Part shown: piece by piece, positions 22,752-28,423 of the stretch
Layout of the letters: each line of letters starts with the position of its first letter
How positions within the stretch are numbered: the first letter of the stretch is position 1
Assembly: GCF_014287635.1 (NCBI RefSeq)
Contig: NZ_JACOPH010000022.1
Span: 1-28,423 of the forward strand
Source: Roseburia zhanii
GTDB taxonomy: Bacteria; Bacillota; Clostridia; Lachnospirales; Lachnospiraceae
Direction of reading: 5' to 3'
DNA length: 28,423 nucleotides
Notes under the pieces: model-generated
Seen by the model: the letters and a program-made list of their open reading frames with translations, nothing else
The model's database searches: none
Told to the model about the DNA's origin: nothing
Made by a program: the position numbers and the translations under genes

Positions 22752-23093
22752 ATGATTTCAGTAAAAAAACAGAGAATTGCTGCTATTATGGTTTTAAGTT
22801 CCATCATGCTGATTTTACTTTTGTCGCTAAATTTCCGACTCTGGAGTGGATATTATGCAGAAGGGGATTTGGAAAGTATAGTCATACAGCAGATGGAATG
22901 CTTGGAAAAGTCAAATAGTGAAAACGATATAAGCGAAAGTATATGTTTGCATTTCTATGAGTGTATATGTTTCGGTGGAATAGAAATAATGGTGCTCTGG
23001 GTATATGATGGCTTTAAAGACCTCGGACAAGGTGAGTTTTCTTTCAGACCGGGAGTTACCCTTTGCAGTCTATCGGTTCGGATGGATGATTAA
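22752..23093 (+). CDS. Unrecognised small membrane-anchored protein
   Basis: The protein is 113 aa from ATG 22752. The ribosome site is weak (AGGG), so the start is uncertain. There is one clear membrane segment near the N-terminus (RIAAIMVLSSIMLILLLSLNFRLW, about 8-30) and then a cysteine-containing part (SICLHFYECICFGG). The last 30 residues (GQGEFSFRPGVTLCSLSV) look unlike a natural domain end and could result from a frameshift. It lies 47 bp before the BceA-type gene and could be the remnant of a sensor or accessory subunit of that transporter. No family assigned. Confidence 0.45.
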   Translation: MISVKKQRIAAIMVLSSIMLILLLSLNFRLWSGYYAEGDLESIVIQQMECLEKSNSENDISESICLHFYECICFGGIEIMVLWVYDGFKDLGQGEFSFRPGVTLCSLSVRMDD

Positions 23094-23140
23094 ATACTTC
23101 TGATAATCAAATTTCAAATTTATTATCAGGAGGAACTTCG

Positions 23141-23902
23141 ATGTATGTATTAAATGCAAATCATATTTCAAAAAGTTATAAAACTGCAGGAGAAACTATG
23201 CGGATTTTGCAGAATGTGAATCTGCAAGTTATGAAAGGAGAAATGGTTGCTATTATGGGACCATCCGGCAGTGGAAAGACTACTCTGCTCCATGTGCTGA
23301 CCGGGGTTGACACACCGGACGATGGAGAAATCGTAATAGGAGGAGAAACGTTTTCACAGCTTACGGAAGAAGAGAAGGCATTTTTTCGCAGAAAGCATAT
23401 GGGAATGATTTTTCAGGATTTCCAGCTTTTGGAGAGTTTGACGGTAAAAGAAAATATATTGTTACCACTCATTCTTGAACGAAAAGAAGCAGACATCCAG
23501 CAAGAGCGTTTTTCAAGAATAGCGGATGTGCTCGGCATTGAAAAATTAGCTGACAAAGGAATTACAGAAATATCGGGAGGTCAGAAACAGAGAGTTGCGA
23601 TTGGCAGGGCGCTGATCAATGAACCGGATATTATTTTTGGAGATGAGCCAACAGGAAGCCTTGACCGAAAGACCGCTGGGGATGTGATGCGATGTATGAA
23701 ACAGATGAATCAACGGTCTGGCATCAGCTTTCTGCTTGTGACACATGATGCTTATACGGCGTCCTTTTGTGACCGGGTACTTTTTCTACAGGATGGGAAT
23801 CTGGCAAAAGAAGTAAAGAAAGAGAACACTGCCGATAATTTCAGAGAAGATATATGGAAAACGCTGTGCGGTTTGGGAGGTGGAAAAGATGACCTTTTTT
23901 GA
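23141..23902 (+). CDS. BceA-type ABC transporter ATPase
   Basis: The protein is 253 aa, starting at ATG 23141 with CAGGAGGA upstream. It has Walker A GPSGSGKTT (40-48), Q-loop IFQDFQLL, signature ISGGQKQR (144-151), Walker B IIFGDEPT (164-171) and switch VTHDAYTASFCDRVLFLQDG. The last motif is very close to that of bacitracin/peptide transporters of the BceAB class. It overlaps the permease by 14 nt. BceAB modules sense and relieve antimicrobial peptides bound to lipid II-cycle intermediates. A BceRS-like two-component pair normally adjoins; none does here, so regulation may come from elsewhere. Confidence 0.9.
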   Translation: MYVLNANHISKSYKTAGETMRILQNVNLQVMKGEMVAIMGPSGSGKTTLLHVLTGVDTPDDGEIVIGGETFSQLTEEEKAFFRRKHMGMIFQDFQLLESLTVKENILLPLILERKEADIQQERFSRIADVLGIEKLADKGITEISGGQKQRVAIGRALINEPDIIFGDEPTGSLDRKTAGDVMRCMKQMNQRSGISFLLVTHDAYTASFCDRVLFLQDGNLAKEVKKENTADNFREDIWKTLCGLGGGKDDLF

Positions 23903-25661
23903 TATTTCCCGAAAGATGCTGAAAGCTGGTTTTTACAAATATCGATTGTACTTTCTATGCAATTTATCTGCAACGGCATTATTCTGTTGTTTTGCAGTTA
24001 TTTCCACAAACAGGACGTTTATGAATGCGTCGATTGTAAATTCATCCATATCCAATAACATTTATCTTCCATTTTTTCTGTCTGCAGTGTTTCTGGGTTT
24101 TTTTCTTCCTGTTTCGTGTCAGGCATTTCTGGCATCAAGAAAACAGGAATACGGCGTGATGTTTTCTCTTGGCATGAGCCGGAAGGAAGCGTTTGGAAAC
24201 TTACTTTTTGAAAATGTGATCATATCCGTGCTGGCATTAGCAATAGCACTTGAGGCAGGAACTGTGCTGTCATTTTTATTTTTTTCCGTTATCATTTATG
24301 CAATAGATGTTCACGGAGTGCAATGGCAGTTTTGCCCGGAAGCATATAAGCTTACAGCAGTTTTATATACAGTAGTGGTGGCAGTTGCCTTTATCCTGAA
24401 TGCCGGGAGACTTATGCTGGATAAAATCGGAACCCTGCTAAAAGCACAATATCGGGCAGAAAAAACAGGAAAGATCGGTACGTTCTTATGCAGAATTGCA
24501 CCCAACTACATGAGGTTTCATCTGGTGGAATGGTTATTTGTCCGCAGACACAAGAAAGAATGGGGATGTAGGTATGTTTTAGCCTCTCTCATAATAGCGG
24601 TATCTGTTATGCTTACGGGGGTATGTGTGACTTTATATCCGGCTTTTCTACAGGATGCAAAAAGCTATTCTCCCTATGACATGGTGTACTCAGAAATCTA
24701 TGGAATGAATCAGGTTTCAGTACAGGATGTCCTTCATATATTGGAGAAAAATGGTGTTACTGTAGAACAGGTCATTCAGCTTCCCTATATCAGAGATGAT
24801 GTTTTTAATTACCTTCCTGTGACAGAAATAAACCGGGATTTTGGATGTGATTATCAGATTCAGGAAGGCGAGTTTTTGAATTTGTTTCAGTACAATCTGG
24901 AAGATGGGTATGAACATAACATACAGCCAGTATCTACTGTAACGATTTCCGGGGACAGAAAGCTGCAGTCTGTTGGAACAGATGTAAAGATACTGTTTAA
25001 TCAAAATCCGACCTTTGCAGATAAAACACTGATCATCAACGATTCTGATTTCGAAAAATTAAGTGCAGATATAACAGGTAGTGCTGGTATCGCAAACTTG
25101 TTTCAGTTTCAGAATTGGGAAGATTCTTATGCGGGAGTATGTGAAGTAAAAGAATATCTGCAGGAAAGCAATCAGTTGAATGAAGATGAGCAGACATATT
25201 ATGAATTGTCTTCGAAAGTGGAGAAATACCAGGATGCAAAGAAATCAGGACAATTTTTATTATTTTTGATGGCATTTGTGATAGGGCTTATGATAATGGC
25301 TGAGTTTCTGTTAATTCATTCACGTATCCAGGCAGAGAAGGAAGAAAATAGCAGGGTCGTTTGTAGTTTGCGAATGTTGGGAATGATAGACAAGGAAATG
25401 GTAAAGTGCCTATGCTATAAGAATTTTCTAAGATTTATACCGCCATTGGTTGTGGGAACAATCCTTTCTTTCCTGCCATCTTATTATCTGAATGAGAGTT
25501 ATGGAATGGGGACGAATGGAATTCTGGCAGGAATCGTATTTGGAGTGATTATGACAGTCGGAATATTCGTAGTGATACGCAGGTATTCTGAAAAAGAAGA
25601 AAAACTTTATGAAAGCGGTTTTATAATACAAGGAAGAGGATTTTTCGAGAGGATTTTTTGA
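23889..25661 (+). CDS. BceB-type ABC permease
   Basis: The start is ATG 23889 (MTFFDISRKMLKAGFYKYRLYFLCN) with GGAGGTGG upstream, overlapping the ATPase gene. The protein is 590 aa, somewhat shorter than typical BceB (about 640-660). Membrane segments lie at about 19-40, 59-80, 105-145 (two), 157-180 and 228-250. A large outside domain spans about 251-450, then segments at 452-476, 518-537 and 546-567. The ASRKQEYGVMFSLGMSRKEAF segment is the FtsX-domain coupling helix. The asymmetric layout with one large late extracellular domain is that of BceB peptide-sensing permeases. It probably gives peptide-antibiotic resistance or sensing; the ligand is unknown. Confidence 0.87.
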   Translation: MTFFDISRKMLKAGFYKYRLYFLCNLSATALFCCFAVISTNRTFMNASIVNSSISNNIYLPFFLSAVFLGFFLPVSCQAFLASRKQEYGVMFSLGMSRKEAFGNLLFENVIISVLALAIALEAGTVLSFLFFSVIIYAIDVHGVQWQFCPEAYKLTAVLYTVVVAVAFILNAGRLMLDKIGTLLKAQYRAEKTGKIGTFLCRIAPNYMRFHLVEWLFVRRHKKEWGCRYVLASLIIAVSVMLTGVCVTLYPAFLQDAKSYSPYDMVYSEIYGMNQVSVQDVLHILEKNGVTVEQVIQLPYIRDDVFNYLPVTEINRDFGCDYQIQEGEFLNLFQYNLEDGYEHNIQPVSTVTISGDRKLQSVGTDVKILFNQNPTFADKTLIINDSDFEKLSADITGSAGIANLFQFQNWEDSYAGVCEVKEYLQESNQLNEDEQTYYELSSKVEKYQDAKKSGQFLLFLMAFVIGLMIMAEFLLIHSRIQAEKEENSRVVCSLRMLGMIDKEMVKCLCYKNFLRFIPPLVVGTILSFLPSYYLNESYGMGTNGILAGIVFGVIMTVGIFVVIRRYSEKEEKLYESGFIIQGRGFFERIF

Positions 25662-25781
25662 TTATAGATAAGTAGAAAAAGATTCAAATCCTGTGTATAA
25701 TTAAAAGATAAAGATAGAGACAACTCGAGATTTGTATACGAGGATAGAGAACAATGAATTCTGATATTGGAGAATATAAAT

Positions 25782-26150
25782 GTGCGTAAAAATATAAGAG
25801 AGTTTTTTGAAAAAATGCAAGAATTTTTTCCCTCAACGAAGAATGCATACATTGAAAGTGTAGAAGAATATGGAGAAGTATTAGAAACAGTTGTAATAGA
25901 AGATATTTTTATGCCGGAGCTTTTAACATTATTAGCTAAGAATGAAGATGCTGAATTATTAAGCAATATGTTTAATTATTTTGAAGAAATAATAAATAAG
26001 AATGATTCACATTTGATTAATATTTTTTCTGTTACTGTGTTAGAAATTTTAGGAAATGATAAGGCAATTCTAAAGGTGGCTAAGCAATATATGGGGGAAA
26101 AAACTGCATTGCTCCAAATGAAAGTTGATAAAGAATTGGGAAGATTATAA
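25782..26150 (+). CDS. DUF7674-like small acidic protein (immunity-like)
   Basis: I chose GTG 25782 because TTGGAG lies 9 nt upstream; a TTG at 25767 is an alternative in the same frame. ATG 25754 has an RBS-like GAGGATAGAG but is out of frame and gives only 11 codons, possibly the trace of an indel. The protein is 122 aa, acidic and helical: EFFEKMQEFFPSTKNAY, PELLTLLAKNEDAELLSNMF, YFEEIINKNDSHLINIF, VTVLEILGNDKAIL and AKQYMGEKTALL. This pattern resembles DUF7674, a family often next to polymorphic-toxin immunity genes. Family assignment is from memory. It is followed by an SMI1/KNR4 gene. Confidence 0.6.
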   Translation: MRKNIREFFEKMQEFFPSTKNAYIESVEEYGEVLETVVIEDIFMPELLTLLAKNEDAELLSNMFNYFEEIINKNDSHLINIFSVTVLEILGNDKAILKVAKQYMGEKTALLQMKVDKELGRL

Positions 26151-26225
26151 AAAAATGGCGTAGAATTGTTTACAAGTTTTATGGTACAATTTGTATGTAT
26201 GACGAGAAGCGACGCATCGGAGGTT

Positions 26226-26711
26226 ATGGATATATTTATTATGAGTTATCAAAATTATAAAGAAGCCATGGAGCTTGCACCAAAATGCAAATTTTATACT
26301 ACCGTAGGGGGTAAAAGCCGAGATGAAATAAAAAAGTCTGAGGAATTATTAGGTGTAACATTCTCAAAGCAATGCAGGGAATTTTACGAACAGTATGGTT
26401 ATCTATCTTTCGTTGGAAATGAGATTTTTGGAATTGACCCAGATGATGACTCTGGCGAAATAGAAGGCAACTCTGTTGCATATGCCTTAAACGATCGTAA
26501 AGAATATGGATTGCCTGACAAATGGATTCCACTCTATAACTTTGATGATGGAATTATGGCATACTTGGATTATTCATCGTTAAATGATGTTGGAGAGCCT
26601 TGTGTTATTGTTGCCAGATTTAATGATGTGGGGTATCAGATAGAAGAAACGATTGCCGAAGATTTTGGCGAGTTTATTCTTCAACTTGTGAAAGAGCAAC
26701 TTGCAGACTAA
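26226..26711 (+). CDS. SMI1/KNR4 (SUKH) family immunity-like protein
   Basis: The start is uncertain: GGAGG at 26219-26223 is too close to ATG 26226 and rather far from ATG 26241, and both are in frame. The SUKH pattern is clear: SRDEIKKSEELLGVTFSKQ, CREFYEQYGYLSFVGNEIFGI, WIPLYNFDDGIMAYLDYS, PCVIVARFND and EDFGEFILQLVKE. SUKH proteins are usually immunity partners of contact-dependent or secreted toxins. No toxin gene (LXG, RHS, WXG100) is in the window, so this and the preceding gene look like an orphan immunity cassette, as seen at the worn 3' ends of toxin loci. Confidence 0.78.
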   Translation: MDIFIMSYQNYKEAMELAPKCKFYTTVGGKSRDEIKKSEELLGVTFSKQCREFYEQYGYLSFVGNEIFGIDPDDDSGEIEGNSVAYALNDRKEYGLPDKWIPLYNFDDGIMAYLDYSSLNDVGEPCVIVARFNDVGYQIEETIAEDFGEFILQLVKEQLAD

Positions 26712-27042
26712 CTTCAAGTTTGGAGAATTGAGAAAATCGGGATTTGTCGTTTTATTAATTTACATATATGCCTTTTACATAAAAAAGTGTTATTTTAGTT
26801 CCGCAACAATCAGAAAGCATTTCACAACAAGTTTGTTAAAAACAGCTATATGAATGACGAATAAAAAATTGTAGGTATATTTAATTGTAACAATGATCTC
26901 TCGGAATCTTGAGTGATCATGCCAGCAAAACTCTGGCATTGAATTTTGAAAAGTAAATATTATTCTTGAACGTAAAATGAACGCAAGAAATAAACATAAC
27001 TGTCGCTATGTTTCAAAAAATGAGATATAATAATCTACAGGA
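26712..27042. other. AT-rich intergenic stretch with two abutting hairpins
   Basis: No gene is visible. Two hairpins meet at 26919. The first is 26893-26920: arms ATGATCTCTC and GAGTGATCAT, 9 of 10 pairs, 8-nt loop. The second is 26919-26939: arms ATGCCAG and CTGGCAT, 7-nt loop. They share two bases, so only one can form fully at a time. The rest is AT-rich, probably including the left end of the IS1182-like element close to 27000, though no terminal repeat could be matched. Confidence 0.45.
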
Positions 27043-28135
27043 TTATGCTACATCCAAAATCATTTTTTTCAGGGTTGATTCAGATGGCAAATCCCATGCA
27101 TCCAGATGGACTGTACGTCCGTATTTAGCATTTGAACAAGGGTTTTCGCATGTACAGGAGATACAGCCACCGGCGTGACTGATCTTAGGACATTTGAATT
27201 TCATTCTGCCTTTAGCAGCTTCAATACCATTCCGATGCGTACGATATCCAGAAGGACAAATAGGAACACCATCTTTATCAATCGTAAGGTCGTTTTTGTA
27301 AATGGGAGGTCTTCCACCTTTTCCATTAAGGTCGATAAATGGTGTTATATTCTCGCGTTTGAAGTATTGATAATAAGGCATGGCATCATGTGCAGAATCC
27401 AAAAGTACTTTAGAAACAGTGTAATCAGGAAGAAAAGATTTCATCCTGAAAAAAGCGTGCAGGAATCCATGTGAATCATGTTTTGAAGCACAGCAAAAAT
27501 GAGGAAATACCGGTAAGTCACTTTGCGAATCAACAAGCATGTACAGATCATAGCCATGATAATAACAGTCGCGGGAAGAATCCCAGCCGATATCACAATC
27601 AGGTTGGGAAAAGTAGCGGTCACATTTGCAGTCAGTAATGCCATTCTCTTTGCATTTACAGATACGCTTTTTCCACAGAATCAGCTTTCGTGCCTTTTGT
27701 TTTAGGCTTCTTAATCTTGGTTTTAAAAGGATGGATATGTGGTGACATATGGTCATCATCAGAATTCCACAAACGGTTTATAAAATCATAAAAAGTGCCA
27801 ACACCGGGAGTATTACCAGGTTCAAATCCACTGAGGATGGCGTAAAGAGGATTCATTTTAAGCTGAGCAGCCCACTCCGTTAATGAAGTAACTTTAAAGT
27901 CAATGGAAAGAAGGTAAGAACGTTGCATGCAAGAAGGAGTTCGTGGGGCTGGTCCGAATTTTGAATATTTATCAGTCATAAAAGTATCGGTAAAAGATAA
28001 ATCGAGATTCCAAAAGCGCTCAATGACATCCCAGGTGGAACGAGCAAGAGCATTTGGATTAGGATAATATTTACGAAGATTAGTAACAACAAAGTTTTGG
28101 TAGTCAGCATGACTGCCAGAATTAACAGGTAACAT
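27043..28135 (-). pseudogene. IS1182-like transposase, internally deleted and frameshifted
   Basis: The start is ATG 28135 (MLPVNSGSHADYQNFV) with GGAGGG 9 nt upstream. The first 159 residues (LSFTDTFMTDKYSKFGPAPRTP..., SLLEWAAQL-like region, GVGTFYDFINRLW, KPKTKGTKADSVEK) are the N-terminal part of a transposase family common in Lachnospiraceae. The frame ends at 27656. The gene continues in another frame with CKENGITDCKCDRYFSQPDCDIGWDSSRDCYYHGYD (as adjacent segments), LLDSAHDAMPYYQYFKRE and YGRTVHL. It then jumps directly to DAWDLPSESTLKKMIL, the extreme C-terminus. By comparison with the usual family protein, two segments are missing: one at the frame change (about 27690) and one just before DAWDLP. 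The copy is dead. The family label IS1182 is my best guess among DDE IS groups. Confidence 0.75.
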
Positions 28136-28189
28136 AAAAATCGCCCTCCAGTCGATAAAATAAAATATATTCAATCGGCTTCGCCGCAA

Positions 28190-28321
28190 ATTTTGAGCGA
28201 TTTGTCAAGAGTTCTAGGCAAAAAAGTGGGGGATTTTAATAAAAAGGAATCTACAAGCCTTGATTTTACTGGGCTAAAGATTCCGAGAGATGATTTAGAT
28301 AAAAAGGAGCATTCCTGTTAA
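28190..28321 (+). pseudogene. C-terminal coding remnant next to the IS
   Basis: An open frame without a start reads SPQILSDLSRVLGKKVGDF then NKKESTSLDFTGLKIPRDDL, ending DKKEHSC and TAA at 28319-28321. Regular charged and hydrophobic alternation suggests real protein. The missing 5' part is replaced by the IS1182-like element on its left, so the gene was probably interrupted by that insertion. Family unknown. Confidence 0.35.
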
Positions 28322-28337
28322 GTAACAAATAACCGGT

Positions 28338-28423
28338 TTGCAAAAAATGAGTGCCACCCATAGAATAATGATTGTTAACTGGCCGGTTGACAAATCATCG
28401 TTCAAAGGAGACACCCACAAATG
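28338..28423 (+). promoter_or_regulatory. Promoter, RBS and start codon of a gene running off the window
   Basis: TTGCAA (28338-28343), 17 bp, TAGAAT (28361-28366) forms a good promoter. AAAGGAG (28404-28410) stands 10 nt before an ATG that is the last three bases of the window. The 5' leader of about 50 nt holds a partial repeat of the upstream sequence (AACCGGTTTGCAAA at 28331-28344, GGCCGGTTGACAAA at 28381-28394), possibly a regulator half-site pair. The gene itself is not visible. Confidence 0.55.

Noticed and set aside
25754..25789. ATG 25754 as the start of the DUF7674-like gene
   Set aside because: It has an RBS-like sequence but is in another frame and stops after 11 codons. It may mark an old indel.
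26174..26200. Internal promoter directly before the SMI1/KNR4 gene
   Set aside because: TTTACA and TACAAT are present but only 10 bp apart, and a 17-bp spacing gives no good -10. Not strong enough to annotate.
1..28423. CRISPR array, tRNA or rRNA genes
   Set aside because: No regularly spaced direct repeats with unique spacers and no recognisable tRNA or rRNA segments were found. The ~22-bp periodic repeats at 7600-7674 belong to the IS21 end.

Overview
The window looks like a low-GC, Gram-positive gut Clostridium, most likely a member of the Lachnospiraceae. The basis is strong AGGAGG-type ribosome binding sites, the DUF3784, DUF3795 and DUF6061 families, BceAB-like transporters, a ThrE-type exporter and IS30, IS21 and IS1182-like transposases of the kind common in that family. 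No 16S gene, tRNA or CRISPR array is present, so the genus cannot be fixed.

Layout. (1) Bases 1-1500 are a graveyard of mobile-element genes: a 21-aa leader-like ORF followed by a perfect hairpin, a DUF3825-recombinase chimera, and a serine-recombinase start fused in frame to the end of an IS30 transposase. (2) Bases 1740-7130 form a very AT-rich island and are the most interesting part. A 4.4-kb segment is bounded by a perfect 22-bp inverted repeat (1788-1809 and 6174-6195). Each copy has the architecture of a tyrosine-recombinase site: about 10-bp arms around the 7-bp spacer TTTTTAG. Inside are two convergent transcription units: a decayed ORF plus a P-loop ATPase with TPR-like repeats on the + strand, and a divergent serine-hydroxymethyltransferase-like PLP enzyme on the - strand. 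A strong promoter with a palindromic operator lies just outside the left site, and a complete tyrosine recombinase gene lies just outside the right site. I infer a DNA-inversion switch that exchanges which unit faces the outside promoter. (3) Bases 7296-10677 hold a DUF3795 gene cut by an IS21-family element, an IstB truncated at its P-loop, the C-terminus of a large serine recombinase, and the 3' end of an rlmD-like rRNA methyltransferase gene. This last is probably the chromosomal integration site and the right edge of the accessory region.

(4) Bases 10698-15921 are a two-component system followed by a MacB/FtsX-type ABC transporter. A terminator and a probable response-regulator site lie between the two pairs. 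(5) Bases 15912-19037 hold a LysR regulator divergent from an unknown gene and a ThrE-type exporter. (6) Bases 19093-21347 are purA and pyrB, translationally coupled. (7) Bases 21347-22376 are a decayed stretch with two pseudogenes and several stem-loops. (8) Bases 22377-25661 hold a DUF3784 membrane protein, an unknown small membrane protein and a BceAB-type transporter without its own two-component system. (9) Bases 25782-26711 are two immunity-like genes (DUF7674-like and SMI1/KNR4) without a toxin gene. (10) Bases 27043-28423 are an internally deleted, frameshifted IS1182-like transposase, a coding remnant, and a promoter with the start codon of a gene that runs off the window.

The strongest candidate for an undescribed system is the recombinase-flanked ATPase / PLP-enzyme flip segment. 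Its inversion is inferred from architecture, not observed.
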